64,000 bases of DNA from an uncultured Roseiflexaceae bacterium (lineage in GTDB: Bacteria; Chloroflexota; Chloroflexia; Chloroflexales; Roseiflexaceae). The position numbers were made by a program, and so were the translations under genes. The notes below the pieces were generated by a model. It was not told where the DNA came from, did not search any database, and worked only from the letters and a program-made list of their open reading frames with translations. The stretch covers positions 1 through 64,000 of the forward strand of contig CALJIC010000011.1 in NCBI GenBank assembly GCA_937974195.1. The letters run 5' to 3'. Shown piece by piece: positions 34,586 through 43,393 of this stretch. Within the stretch, counting starts at the first letter, position 1, and each line of letters opens with the position of its first letter.

Positions 34586-35413
34586 ATGAGCATCATCGTC
34601 ATCGACCGCCAAGTTGTTCACTACGAAGTGCTGGGACGCGGGCGTCCGGTGCTGTTCCTTCACGGCTGGATGGGCAGCTGGCGCTACTGGTTCCCTACCA
34701 TGCAGCACGTCGCCGAGCACTTCCGCGCCTACTCCTTCGACTTCTGGGGCTTCGGCGATTCGCGCCGCCCCGCCACCCCTGAGAGCATCCAGAACTACTC
34801 CGACCAGGTGATCCGCTTTCTGGACGAGCTTGGCATCGACCGGGTGCTGCTCGTCGGTCACTCCATGGGCGGTATGGTTGCGCTCAAGACGGCCATCGCC
34901 CACCCCCGGCGCATCGCGCGGGTCGCGGCGGTCGGCGCGCCGATCGACGGCGACTCGCTCTCCTGGCTGCTGAAGCTCACTGACCGGCCGGTGCTCGCAG
35001 AGCTCTTCGCGCGCACCCGCTGGCTGCGGCGCTTCGCCTTCCGTCACTTCCTCGGCGAGACGAACGACCCGGCGGTGAACGAGATCCTCGACGACAGCGT
35101 CAAGTCCAGCTCGACGACCCTGCAGCGCGCGGTGGCCTCGATGTGGCGCACCGACCTGCGGCCGGAGCTGCCGCGCCTCACTGTGCCGACGCTGATCGTC
35201 CACGGCGGCCGCGACGAGATCGTCAACCCCAACCAGGCCGATCTGTTCAACAACATTCCTTCGGCCCAGGTGGTGGTGATGCCCGAGAGCCGGCACTTCC
35301 CCTTCCTCGACGAGGCGGAGCTGTTCAATGAGGTGCTGCTGCGCTTCCTGCTGCAGGATGCGCAGCAGACGATGCCGCGCGTCCGCGCCCCCCAGCCGAG
35401 CACCATCGGTTGA
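34586..35413 (+). CDS. Alpha/beta-fold hydrolase
   Basis: About 275 residues. Oxyanion-hole motif FLHGWMGSWRYWF near residue 24, nucleophile elbow VGHSMGGMVALK with Ser near 94, acid in IVHGGRDEIVNP near 214 and the catalytic histidine in PESRHFPFLDEAE near 242, so the triad is complete. Similar proteins are esterases, epoxide-hydrolase-like or C-C bond hydrolases; substrate not identifiable. Start at 34586 (SIIVIDRQVVHYEVLGRGRP) fits the family; no strong ribosome site. About 130 bases before the next promoter. The gap 34421-34585 holds nothing recognisable. Confidence 0.85.
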   Translation: MSIIVIDRQVVHYEVLGRGRPVLFLHGWMGSWRYWFPTMQHVAEHFRAYSFDFWGFGDSRRPATPESIQNYSDQVIRFLDELGIDRVLLVGHSMGGMVALKTAIAHPRRIARVAAVGAPIDGDSLSWLLKLTDRPVLAELFARTRWLRRFAFRHFLGETNDPAVNEILDDSVKSSSTTLQRAVASMWRTDLRPELPRLTVPTLIVHGGRDEIVNPNQADLFNNIPSAQVVVMPESRHFPFLDEAELFNEVLLRFLLQDAQQTMPRVRAPQPSTIG

Positions 35414-35471
35414 AGCTGTCTTCGTAGCGTCTCTCATCCTGCGGCGGCATACGGCCGCCGCGTTCGTATGC

Positions 35472-35500
35472 TTGACTCCCCCTCCTGCGCGTGCTATACT
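35472..35500 (+). promoter_or_regulatory. Promoter of the phasin-like gene
   Basis: TTGACT (35472-35477), 17-base spacer, TATACT (35495-35500) with TGC extension. Confidence 0.8.
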
Positions 35501-35568
35501 CAAGCTATAACGCGATGCGTCATAGGCCACTATGGCGAGGAGCGTGGCACATAGAGAGGGGGAGTCTC

Positions 35569-36075
35569 ATGGCTGAAGATACACAGAAGAGCACCCGCCG
35601 GGCGGCAGCGCAGGCGCATGCGGCGGCTGAGAAGGCCGCTGAGGAGACCCACGCGGCGGCGAACAAAGCCGCCGAGGAGGTCGAGGTCGAGGTCAAGGAG
35701 ATGCAGGCGAACGGGCAGGCGGCCAACGCCTGGTTCGTCGAGAACATGCGCCGGATGATCCTGGCCGGCCTGGGGGCCGTCGCGCTGACGGTCGACGAGG
35801 TGGAGCGGTTCGTCGGCCGGCTCGTAGAGCGCGGCGAGCTGGCCCAGAAGGACGGCGAGAAGCTGCTGGCCGAGGTGCGCGCGCGCGTGAAGAGCCCGCG
35901 CCCGGAGGTGGAGCAGGTGAGCTCCCGCATCGAGCAGGTGAATGCGCGGGTTGAGCAGGGGGTCGAGGAGTTCCTCAACCGGCTCAACATCCCCTCCAAG
36001 CGCGACATCGACGAGCTGAGCGCGAAGATCGCCCAGCTCTCGGCGCGGGTCGAGGAGCTGCGCAAGAACCGGTAG
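35569..36075 (+). CDS. Phasin/PHA-granule-associated-like helical protein
   Basis: About 168 residues. An Ala/Glu/Lys-rich N-terminal helix with AAEKAAEE-type repeats (residues 10-45) is followed by a segment WFVENMRRMILAGLGAVALTVDEVERFVGRLVERG (around 55-90, quoted in part: RRMILAGLGAVALTVDEV), which is the hallmark of the poly(hydroxyalkanoate) granule protein PhaF/PhaI family, and then a long coiled coil to the end. Such proteins coat storage granules or act as stress-related helical scaffolds. GAGAGGGGGAG precedes the ATG. Own strong promoter and terminator, so a single-gene unit. No PHA synthase is in the window. Confidence 0.7.
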   Translation: MAEDTQKSTRRAAAQAHAAAEKAAEETHAAANKAAEEVEVEVKEMQANGQAANAWFVENMRRMILAGLGAVALTVDEVERFVGRLVERGELAQKDGEKLLAEVRARVKSPRPEVEQVSSRIEQVNARVEQGVEEFLNRLNIPSKRDIDELSAKIAQLSARVEELRKNR

Positions 36076-36101
36076 GGTGACTGGAGCCCCAAGCCATCAG
36101 G

Positions 36102-36141
36102 CCAGAGTCCGAAGCCGCAGGGCTTTGGGCTCTGGCTTTTT
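36102..36141 (+). terminator. Terminator of the phasin-like gene
   Basis: CCAGAGTCCGAAGCC pairs with GGCTTTGGGCTCTGG (two G-T pairs), GCAG loop, followed by CTTTTT. Classical intrinsic terminator. Confidence 0.9.
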
Positions 36142-36154
36142 CCGGCCTGCGGCG

Positions 36155-36163
36155 TGCTATACT
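36155..36163 (+). promoter_or_regulatory. Extended -10 promoter of the nucleotidyltransferase/PMM fusion
   Basis: TGCTATACT, 35 bases before the ATG, immediately after the preceding terminator. Confidence 0.65.
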
Positions 36164-36197
36164 TTTTGGGACGCATTCTGCTGAGGGAGACCTGCCG

Positions 36198-38696
36198 ATG
36201 AAGGCTGTGGTGATGGCCGGTGGCGAGGGGTCGCGGCTACGCCCGCTGACCATCAATCGTCCCAAACCGATGGTGCCGATCGTCGACCGCCAGGTGATGT
36301 CGCACATCATTGAGCTGCTCAAGATCCACGGCATCACCGATATCGTCGTCACCATCCAGTACCTCGCGAATGTTATCCAGGACCAGTTCGGCGACGGCTC
36401 CGCCTACGGGGTGCGGATCGAGTACTCGCTCGAGGAGCAGCCGCTCGGCACCGCGGGCAGCGTCAAGAACGCCGAGCACCTGCTCCAGGAGCCGTTCCTC
36501 GTCATCTCCGGCGACGCGCTCACCGACTTCGACCTGACCCAGCTGATCGCCTTCCACACCGAGAGCGGCGCGGACGCCACCGTGACCCTCACCCGCGTGC
36601 CCAACCCGCTCGACTACGGCGTGATCATCGTCGACGAGCGCGGGCGCGTGCGGCAGTTCCTCGAGAAGCCGAGCTGGGGCGAGGTGTTCTCCGACACCGT
36701 CAACACCGGGATCTACATGCTCAACCCCGATGTGTTCCGGCACATCGAGCGCGGCGTCTTCACCGACTGGTCGAAGGATGTCTTCCCCAAGATGCTGCGC
36801 AGCGGCGACGCGCTGATGGGCTATATCGCCGAGGGCTACTGGACCGACGTCGGCACGATCGAGGAGTACATGCGCGCTAGCCGCGACTATCTGTCCGGCA
36901 AAGTCAACCTGCCGCGCGTCGGGTACCGCGCCTTCGACGACGTCTGGATCGACGGGGACGCCGAGATCGCGCCTGACGCGCAGTTCCACGGGCCGGTGTT
37001 CCTCGGGCACGGCGCCAAGGTCAAGAGCGGCGCGATCATCCACGGGCCGACGGTCATCCGCGACTACACGATCGTCGACACCCGCGCGACGGTCGACCGC
37101 TCGATTATCTGGCGCAACTCCTACATCGGCGAGCGCGCCGAGCTGCGCGGGGCGATCGTGCTGCGGCAGTGCAACATCAAGAGCCGGGCGGTGCTGTTCG
37201 AGGGCTCGGTCGTCGGCGACCAGACGATCATCAACTCGGGCGCTGTGATCGGCGCCAATGTGAAGATCTGGCCCTCCAAGGAGGTGGACGAGGGCGCGAC
37301 GATCAGCTCGAGCATTATCTGGGGGTCGCAGGGGCGGCGGGTGCTGTTCGGGCGCAACGGCATCTCGGGCCTGGTGAACATCGACCTGACGCCCGAGTTC
37401 TGCGCCAAGCTCGGGGCCGCCTTCGGCGCGACGCTGCCGCGCGGCTCGACGGTGACGACCAACCGCGACGCCCACTACACCCCGCGGATGCTCAAGCGGG
37501 CCATGATCTCCGGGCTGCCCTCGGCCGGTATCCACGTGGCCGACCTGGAGAGCCTGCCGATCCCGGTGGCGCGCTACATCACCCACGCCTCGGGCGCGGC
37601 CGGCGGCGTCCACGTGCGCCTCTCGCCGCTCGACAACCGGGTGGTGGATATCAAGTTCTTCGACGCCGACGGGCTGGACATCGACACGGCCACCGAGCGC
37701 AAGATCGAAGGGGTGTTCTTCCGCGAGGACTACCGGCGGGTCTACCTGGACGAGATCGGGCGCATCAACCAGCCGAAGGGGCTGGACCGGCTCTACATCG
37801 ACGCCTTCTTCAACGCGCTCGACCCCGAGGCGCTGGATGCCATCAAGCGCGAGTTCAACCTGGTGATCGACTACGCCAACGCCAACGCCTCGACGGTGCT
37901 CCCCAACATCCTCCGGCGGCTCGAGCTGAACGTGGTGGAGCTGAACGCCAACACGGACGACACCCGGCTGGTGCAGACCTCCGAGCAGTTCGACGCGGCC
38001 ATGGAGCGGCTGGCGCGCATCACGCCGGTGCTGGACGCCACGCTCGGCGTGCGGATGGACACCGGCGGCGAGAAGCTGTTCCTGGTGGACGAGACCGGGC
38101 GGCGGCTGCCGGGGATGCAGGCGCTGGCGGCGGTCACGGCGCTGGCGATGTCGGCCGCCGGCGGCGGCACCGTCGCGGTCCCGGTGTCTGCACCGCGCGT
38201 CTTCGAGGAGATCGCGGCGCGCTACGGCGGGCAGATCGTGCGCACGCGCGCGACGCTGGGGGCGCTCATGCGCACGGCGGCCGAGAACCGCGACATGCTG
38301 CTGCTCGGCGACGGCGGCGGAAGCTACATCTTCCCCAGCTTCTACCCGATCGCCGACGGGCTGTTCGCGATCGTGAAGATCATGGAGCTGCTGGCGCTGC
38401 GCCGCGCCGGCCTCGCCGAGGTGATCCGCGAGCTGCCGCGCTACTACATGAGCCAGGTGCGCGTGCCGTGCCGCTGGGAGTACAAGGGCAAGGTCATGCG
38501 CATCCTGAACCAGCAGTACCAGGACCGCAAGCTGGAGCAGCTGGACGGGGTGAAGATCGACCTGGGCGACGAGTGGGTGCTGATCCTCCCCGACCCGGAC
38601 GGGCCGTTCTTCCACATCATCGCCGAGGGCGCGAGCGACGAGCAGGCGCGCGTGCTGACCGAGAAGTACGCCGGGCTGGTGACGGGGCTGCAGTGA
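36198..38696 (+). CDS. Sugar-phosphate nucleotidyltransferase fused to a degenerate phosphomannomutase
   Basis: 832 residues, three parts. Residues 1-235: nucleotidyltransferase with MAGGEGSRLRPLTINRPKPM at the N terminus, ISGDALTDFDLTQL near 106 and EGYWTDVGTIEEYMRA near 214, as in mannose-1-phosphate guanylyltransferases. Residues 245-375: left-handed beta-helix hexapeptides. Residues 380-832: a phosphohexomutase-like region. In that part the usual phosphoserine loop (TASHNP type) reads VRLSPLDNRVVDIKFF and the metal loop (DGDGDR type) reads RMDTGGEKLFLVDE, so mutase activity is doubtful. Comparable fusions occur in actinobacteria and cyanobacteria. Likely role: NDP-sugar (GDP-mannose-like) supply, with the mutase half regulatory. 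GAGGGAGA precedes the ATG; its stop overlaps the next start. Confidence 0.88.
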   Translation: MKAVVMAGGEGSRLRPLTINRPKPMVPIVDRQVMSHIIELLKIHGITDIVVTIQYLANVIQDQFGDGSAYGVRIEYSLEEQPLGTAGSVKNAEHLLQEPFLVISGDALTDFDLTQLIAFHTESGADATVTLTRVPNPLDYGVIIVDERGRVRQFLEKPSWGEVFSDTVNTGIYMLNPDVFRHIERGVFTDWSKDVFPKMLRSGDALMGYIAEGYWTDVGTIEEYMRASRDYLSGKVNLPRVGYRAFDDVWIDGDAEIAPDAQFHGPVFLGHGAKVKSGAIIHGPTVIRDYTIVDTRATVDRSIIWRNSYIGERAELRGAIVLRQCNIKSRAVLFEGSVVGDQTIINSGAVIGANVKIWPSKEVDEGATISSSIIWGSQGRRVLFGRNGISGLVNIDLTPEFCAKLGAAFGATLPRGSTVTTNRDAHYTPRMLKRAMISGLPSAGIHVADLESLPIPVARYITHASGAAGGVHVRLSPLDNRVVDIKFFDADGLDIDTATERKIEGVFFREDYRRVYLDEIGRINQPKGLDRLYIDAFFNALDPEALDAIKREFNLVIDYANANASTVLPNILRRLELNVVELNANTDDTRLVQTSEQFDAAMERLARITPVLDATLGVRMDTGGEKLFLVDETGRRLPGMQALAAVTALAMSAAGGGTVAVPVSAPRVFEEIAARYGGQIVRTRATLGALMRTAAENRDMLLLGDGGGSYIFPSFYPIADGLFAIVKIMELLALRRAGLAEVIRELPRYYMSQVRVPCRWEYKGKVMRILNQQYQDRKLEQLDGVKIDLGDEWVLILPDPDGPFFHIIAEGASDEQARVLTEKYAGLVTGLQ

Positions 38697-39235
38697 CGGT
38701 CGGGGATGTCATCGCCCCTGGCCTGTGGGTGCTGTTCTGCGGAATCAACCCCGGCACGCTCTCGGGCGCGACGGGCCACCACTTCGCGCGGCCCGGCAAC
38801 CGCTTCTGGCCGACGCTGCACCGCGCGGGGTTCACGCCGCGCCAGCTCAGGCCGGACGAGGAGCAGGAGCTGCTGGACTACGGCCTGGGGATCACCAACC
38901 TGGCGGCGCGCGTCACAGCTTCGGCGGCCGAGCTCACGCCCGAGGATCTGCGCAGCGGGGCGCGGCAGCTGGTGGCGAAGCTGGAGACGTACCGCCCGGC
39001 GGTGCTGGCGGTGCTGGGCATCAGCGCCTTCCGCATCGCGTTCGGCCAGCCGCGCGCCGCGCTCGGGCGGCAGGAGGCGCGCATCGGCCCCGCGCTGGTG
39101 TGGCTGCTGCCCAACCCGAGCGGCCTGAACGCGCACTACACGCCGGCCGCGCTGGCGGAGGTGTACCGGGCCTTCCGGATGGAGGTGCTGGCGGAGGTGG
39201 GGCCGCCCGCGGCCCTTCGCGCGCCGGCGGAGTGA
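38693..39235 (+). CDS. mug: G/U (G/T) mismatch-specific DNA glycosylase
   Basis: 180 residues, base-excision-repair enzyme of uracil glycosylase family 2 that removes uracil or thymine opposite guanine. The first motif LFCGINPGTLSGATGHHFARP is near residue 14 (GINPG holds the catalytic Asn), FWPTLHRAGF follows near 38, and the intercalation motif LPNPSGLNAHYT is near 140, all diagnostic of Mug. The GTG start overlaps the stop of the fusion gene in GTGA, so translation is probably coupled. The N terminus is short and matches the family. Together with the family-4 enzyme at 28 kb, the window codes for two distinct uracil glycosylases. Confidence 0.93.
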   Translation: MTVGDVIAPGLWVLFCGINPGTLSGATGHHFARPGNRFWPTLHRAGFTPRQLRPDEEQELLDYGLGITNLAARVTASAAELTPEDLRSGARQLVAKLETYRPAVLAVLGISAFRIAFGQPRAALGRQEARIGPALVWLLPNPSGLNAHYTPAALAEVYRAFRMEVLAEVGPPAALRAPAE

Positions 39236-39256
39236 CGCGGGGCGCGCTCTCCTGCG

Positions 39257-39676
39257 CTAGAGATCGTGCGACGGGAGGTCCTCCGGCGTGAAGGCGCCTG
39301 GCAGCAGCTCCTGGGGGGTGGTGATGCGCAGCGCGCCGGCGGTGTTCGCCAGCATGATCTTGCAGCGCGGGGCGAGCTCGGCGATCACCTGGCGGCAGAT
39401 GCCGCACGGGCTGACCGGCCCGGGGCTGTCCGCCACCACGGCGAGCTCGACGATCTCGCGCTCCCCGGCGGCGTAGGCGCTGAACAGCGCCACGCGCTCG
39501 GCGCAGACGGTGGCCGGGTAGGCGGCGTTCTCGAGATTGCAGCCCACAAAGATCCTGCCCGAGGCGGTGCGCAGCGCGGCGCCCACGGGGAAGTTCGAGT
39601 AGGGCGCGTACGCCTGCTCGCGCGCCGCGACCGCCGCGTCCACGAGCGCGAGGATATCAGCCGGTGGTGCGCCCAT
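39257..39676 (-). CDS. cdd: Cytidine deaminase
   Basis: 139 residues; converts cytidine and deoxycytidine to the uridines in pyrimidine salvage. Zinc site: CAERVALFSA (Cys and catalytic Glu, residues 58-60 region) and PCGICRQVIAEL near 90 with two more Cys. The N terminus YAPYSNFPVGAALRTASG is typical of the small tetrameric type. AAAGGAG precedes the ATG, and the start overlaps the 3' end of the CNNM gene by 20 bases, so the two are in one operon. Belongs functionally with upp (21 kb). Confidence 0.95.
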   Translation of the reverse strand: MGAPPADILALVDAAVAAREQAYAPYSNFPVGAALRTASGRIFVGCNLENAAYPATVCAERVALFSAYAAGEREIVELAVVADSPGPVSPCGICRQVIAELAPRCKIMLANTAGALRITTPQELLPGAFTPEDLPSHDL

Positions 39677-40967
39677 TGGCGTCTCCTTTCGACGCGCTCA
39701 TCTCCAGCTCATCGGTCGTGCTGTAGGAGATCTGCAGCCGGCGCGGCCGCAGCCCCTCCACCGACAGGACGCGGATCGACACGCCCGGGCTGAGCTGAAC
39801 CTCATCGCCCTGCTCCGGCACGCGCCCGAGGTGCTCGAACACAATGCCGCCGATCCGGTCGGACTCCTCGGAGTGGAGCTTCAGGCCGGTGAGGTCGTTG
39901 ATATCGTCGATCAGGACGCGGGCGTCCACGATCAGCTCGCCGTCGCCCACCACCTGCACCGGCGGCAGCTCGGCGTCGTACTCGTCCTGGATCTCGCCGA
40001 CGATCTCCTCGAGCACGTCCTCGATCGTCACCAGGCCGGCGGTGCCGCCGTACTCATCGACGGCGATCGCCAGGTGGACCTTGCGCGCCTGCAGGTCCCT
40101 GAGCAGCGCGTCGACCTTCATGGTCTCGGGCACGAAGTAGGCGGCGCGCAGCAGCGCGTTCAGCCCCACATCGCGCCGGCCGCTGCGCATCCAGGGCAGC
40201 AGGTCCTTGGCGTACAGGATGCCCACGATCTGGTCGATGGTCTCGTGGTAGACCGGGATGCGCGAGTGGCCCTTGGCGATGATCGTGTCCAGCGCCTCCT
40301 CGAGCGTGGCCGTGTCCTGCAGGCAGACGATGTCCACGCGCGGGATCATCACCTCGCGCACCAGGGTGTCGCCGAAGGAGAAGATGCCCTCGATCATCTC
40401 GCGCTCGTCGGGCTCGATCAGCCCCTCCTCCTCGCCGACGTTGACGAGCATGCGCAGCTCCTCCTCGGTGACGAGCGGGGTGGAGGAGGCCGGGGCGCCG
40501 CTGCCGAGCCGCACGATCGGGCCGGCGATCGTGCCGATCAGCCAGGCGAGCGGCCAGATGATGCGCGTGCCGAAGGCCATGGGCCCGGCCAGCACCCGCG
40601 CCGCGGCGGCCGGGTTGCGCAGCGCCAGCGCCTTGGGCAGCCCTTCGCTGAAGACCATGATGACCACCAGCAGCAGCCCGAGCGCGGCTACCCGCCACGG
40701 CCAGGTGAATTCGCGCGTCAGGTACAGGGTGAAGGCCGTGGCGGCGATGATTGCAGCGACATTGAGGAGTAGGATTGCGACTTTGAAGCGGTAGGGGTCG
40801 TCCAGCAGGCGGCCGACGATTTCTGCGCGCCGGTGGTCCTCCTCCTGGAATCGACTCAACCGGTGGCGACTGATCGCCGTGAGGGCGGCGTCCACCGCGG
40901 ATGTGAACGCCAGCAGCGCCAGGCAGACCACAAGCCCGGCAAGGACAAGGCTATGTTCAGGTTCCAA
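39657..40967 (-). CDS. Hemolysin-like CNNM/CorC-family membrane protein
   Basis: About 436 residues. N-terminal CNNM transmembrane domain (DUF21) with four helices (residues 5-150, including AALTAISRHRLSRFQ and SEGLPKALALRNP), then two CBS domains (VMIPRVDIVCLQ near 198; VPETMKVDALLRDLQ near 262) and the C-terminal CorC/HlyC domain (IDDINDLTGLKLHSEESDRIGG near 360). Family members are implicated in Mg/Co efflux; direct haemolysis is not implied. I start it at TTG 40965-40967, which follows AGAAAGAGG and gives the membrane domain directly; the longer frame to 41090 adds 41 unlikely residues. Overlaps cdd by 20 bases. Confidence 0.88.
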   Translation of the reverse strand: MEPEHSLVLAGLVVCLALLAFTSAVDAALTAISRHRLSRFQEEDHRRAEIVGRLLDDPYRFKVAILLLNVAAIIAATAFTLYLTREFTWPWRVAALGLLLVVIMVFSEGLPKALALRNPAAAARVLAGPMAFGTRIIWPLAWLIGTIAGPIVRLGSGAPASSTPLVTEEELRMLVNVGEEEGLIEPDEREMIEGIFSFGDTLVREVMIPRVDIVCLQDTATLEEALDTIIAKGHSRIPVYHETIDQIVGILYAKDLLPWMRSGRRDVGLNALLRAAYFVPETMKVDALLRDLQARKVHLAIAVDEYGGTAGLVTIEDVLEEIVGEIQDEYDAELPPVQVVGDGELIVDARVLIDDINDLTGLKLHSEESDRIGGIVFEHLGRVPEQGDEVQLSPGVSIRVLSVEGLRPRRLQISYSTTDELEMSASKGDANGRTTG

Positions 40968-41130
40968 GGGTTCCTCTTTCTCCCCTCCGGGGGAGGTTTG
41001 CTTTGCTCTGGCTGATACGCGCTGGGGAGGGCCGCGCCCGTCAGGTGACCGTCCCGCGGGCGGAAGTGATGCTTCTGGGCTGGCCCTCAACCTCTCCGCG
41101 TATCTCCTGCTGGACGTGTAGGAGCGCGGC

Positions 41131-42069
41131 CTACGAGAACAGCGCGCTCAGCGATAGATCCTTATGGATGCGCATGATCGCCTCGGCGAACAGCGGCGCG
41201 ACCGAGATCGCCCGCACGCGCGCCCGCTCGTAGCCGTCCGGCAGCGGGATCGTGTTGGTCACGATCGTCTCCACCAGCACTGAGTCGGCCATGATCTCCA
41301 GCGCGTCTCCGGCGAAGATGCCGTGTGTCGCGCAGGCGTACACCGCCGTCGCGCCGCGCTCGCGGAGCGCGCGGGCGGCCTCGGCCAGGGTGCCGCCGGT
41401 GGAGATCATGTCGTCCACGATCACCGCCGTCTTGCCCTCCACGTCGCCCACCATCTCGATCATCTCGGCGATGTCCGGCTGCGGGCGCTGCTTGGCGATG
41501 ATCGCCAGCCCGGCGCCGATGCGCTCGCGGAACCCGTTGGCCCGCCCCACGCCCCCGGCGTCCGGCGAGACCACGACGGGGCGCGGCAGGTTCAGCTCGC
41601 GGATATACTCCGCGAGGAGCGGCCCGGCCTGCAGGTGGTCGACGGGGATGTCGAAGAACCCCTCGATCGCCGGCGCGTGCAGGTCCATCGTCAGCACCCG
41701 GTCCGCGCCCGCGGTGCGGATCAGGTTGGCGACCAGCTTGGCCGAGATCGGCTCGCGGCCGGTGGTCTTCTTCTCCTGCTTGGCGTAGCCGTAGTACGGG
41801 ATCACGGCGGTGACGCGGGCGGCCGACGCGCGCCGCAGGGCGTCGATGATCAGCAGCAGCTCCATCAGGTGGTGGTTGACCGGCGTGCAGGTGGGCTGCA
41901 CCACGAACACGTCCGAGCCGCGCACGTTCTCCTCGATCTTGACGCGCGTCTCGCCGTTCTTGAACGTGCCCACCAGCGCACGCCCGAGGTTGATGTTCAG
42001 CCCGCCGGCGATCTCCTGGGCGAGCGGGCGGTTGGCGTTGCCGCTGAAGATCTGAAGTCTGCCTTCCAT
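41131..42069 (-). CDS. prs: Ribose-phosphate pyrophosphokinase
   Basis: 312 residues. Makes PRPP from ribose 5-phosphate and ATP for purine, pyrimidine, histidine and tryptophan synthesis. Motifs: IFSGNANRPLAQEIA at the N terminus, the flexible loop YYGYAKQEKKTTGREPIS near 98, VVVSPDAGGVGRANGF near 165 and the PRPP loop VIVDDMISTGGTLAEAA near 218. The first ATG of the conserved protein is at 42067-42069; the in-frame extension to 42117 is not conserved in the family. It follows glmU in the same direction with a 72-base gap, the glmU-prs order also found in Bacillus. Confidence 0.96.
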   Translation of the reverse strand: MEGRLQIFSGNANRPLAQEIAGGLNINLGRALVGTFKNGETRVKIEENVRGSDVFVVQPTCTPVNHHLMELLLIIDALRRASAARVTAVIPYYGYAKQEKKTTGREPISAKLVANLIRTAGADRVLTMDLHAPAIEGFFDIPVDHLQAGPLLAEYIRELNLPRPVVVSPDAGGVGRANGFRERIGAGLAIIAKQRPQPDIAEMIEMVGDVEGKTAVIVDDMISTGGTLAEAARALRERGATAVYACATHGIFAGDALEIMADSVLVETIVTNTIPLPDGYERARVRAISVAPLFAEAIMRIHKDLSLSALFS

Positions 42070-42141
42070 CACTTTGTGGTGTGGGTGGTGAGCGTACGGA
42101 GCGCGCTCGCGACACACACTGATAAACGACGTATCACGAGC

Positions 42142-43170
42142 TCAGGAGCCTCGCACGTGGGCGAACGGCCCCACATCGGCGCCGGCGGGGATCTCCGCCG
42201 ACTCGGCGACGCTGTGGCGCACCTGGGCGCCATCGCCGACGCGCGTGTCCACGAGCGTGGTGTGCGGCCCGATCAGGCAGCGCGCGCCGACGCTGGTCTT
42301 CCCTCTGAGGACCGTGCCCGGCTCGAGCCGCGTGTCGGGCCCCACTGTGACTCCCACGTCGATGTAGGTCGCCGCCGGGTCGACCACGGTCACTCCGCTG
42401 CGCATCAGCCCCTCGAGCAGCCGCCGCCGCAGCGCCGCCTCGGCCTCGGCTAGCTGGACGCGGTCGTTCACGCCGAGCCCCTCCACGGCATCGGCGACGA
42501 GCGCGACCGCCGCCCCCGGCCCGCGGTCGGCGACCGCCAGGGCGATGGCGCTGGTCAGGTAGTACTCGCCCTTGACCGGGCTGCGCTCGATGCGGTCGAG
42601 CGCCTCCCACAGCCAGGCGGCGTCGAAGACCATCAGCCCGCTGTTGACCTCGGTGATCGCGCGCTGCTCGGGGGTCGCGTCGCGCTCTTCCACCAGCGCT
42701 GTGACGCGCCCCTGGGCATCGCGGACCACCCGGCCGTATCCGGTGGGCGGGTGGGCGTGGAAGCTGAGCAGCGCCACCAGCGCGCCGCTCGCGCGCCGCA
42801 GCTCCAGCAGCCGCCCGGCGGTCTTCGGCGTCAGCAGCGGCACGTCGCCCAGCAGCACCAGCACCTCGTCGGTGCGGCCGCGCAGCGCATCGCGCGCCTG
42901 CAGGACGGCGTGGGCGGTGCCGAGGCGCTCGGCCTGGACCACGTAGCGGTACGGCTGCCCGGCCGGGCTGGCCTCGCCACACACCGCGCGCACCTGCTCG
43001 ATGGTATCGGCCGCGAGCACCACGGCGGTCTCGACGGCGTCGAGCGCATTGGCGACGGCGAGCACGTGGGCCAGCATGGGGCGGCCGCAGAGCGGGTGGA
43101 GCACCTTCGGCAGCGCCGAGCGCATACGCGTGCCCTCACCGGCGGCGAGGACGACTGTTCCGAGCGTCAT
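42142..43170 (-). CDS. glmU: GlmU-type UDP-GlcNAc pyrophosphorylase with shortened acetyltransferase domain
   Basis: 342 residues against about 456 for full GlmU. The uridylyltransferase half is intact: LAAGEGTRMRSALPKVLHPL at residues 8-27, QAERLGTAHAVLQARDAL near 80, LLGDVPLLTPKTA near 106, GYGRVVRDAQGR near 140 and EVNSGLMVFD near 170. The left-handed beta helix starts near 250 but stops after PAGADVGPFAHVRGS, just before the region holding the acetyltransferase histidine and CoA-binding residues. TGA is clean and no continuation is found in the 72 bases before prs. So it should make UDP-GlcNAc from GlcNAc-1-P but not acetylate GlcN-1-P. Start ATG at 43170 has no obvious ribosome site. Confidence 0.9.
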   Translation of the reverse strand: MTLGTVVLAAGEGTRMRSALPKVLHPLCGRPMLAHVLAVANALDAVETAVVLAADTIEQVRAVCGEASPAGQPYRYVVQAERLGTAHAVLQARDALRGRTDEVLVLLGDVPLLTPKTAGRLLELRRASGALVALLSFHAHPPTGYGRVVRDAQGRVTALVEERDATPEQRAITEVNSGLMVFDAAWLWEALDRIERSPVKGEYYLTSAIALAVADRGPGAAVALVADAVEGLGVNDRVQLAEAEAALRRRLLEGLMRSGVTVVDPAATYIDVGVTVGPDTRLEPGTVLRGKTSVGARCLIGPHTTLVDTRVGDGAQVRHSVAESAEIPAGADVGPFAHVRGS

Positions 43171-43181
43171 CTAACAATGAA

Positions 43182-43208
43182 GCACAGTGAAGTACCACTT
43201 CACTGTGC
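43182..43208 (-). terminator. Terminator of tRNA-Gln
   Basis: GCACAGTGAAGT and ACTTCACTGTGC, perfect 12 base pairs, three-base loop. Read on the minus strand it is followed by TTCATTGTT. Lies between the tRNA and glmU. Confidence 0.75.
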
Positions 43209-43296
43209 CAGCTGCGCCCCATGGCCGTGGCAGGCCGGACTGCATCTCGGCGACACCTTCAGCTGAATGAGGCATTGCCTTCGCTACCACAAAAAG

Positions 43297-43370
43297 TGGC
43301 TGCCGGGCCAGGACTCGAACCTGGACAAACGGATCCAAAGTCCGTCGTGCTGCCATTACACAACCCGGCA
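43297..43370 (-). tRNA. tRNA-Gln (anticodon TTG)
   Basis: Full cloverleaf on the minus strand: acceptor TGCCGGG/CCCGGCA, anticodon stem ACGGA/TCCGT with loop CTTTGGA (anticodon at 43336-43338), T arm CAGGTTCGAGTCCTG and G discriminator. The 3' CCA is encoded (plus-strand TGG at 43297-43299). Confidence 0.97.
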
Positions 43371-43393
43371 CCGATTGGACACCCTTAGTGCGT

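Noticed and set aside
42067..42142. Frameshift explanation for the short GlmU
   Set aside because: The 72 bases before prs, in all three forward frames of that strand, do not encode the missing hexapeptide repeats or the active-site region.
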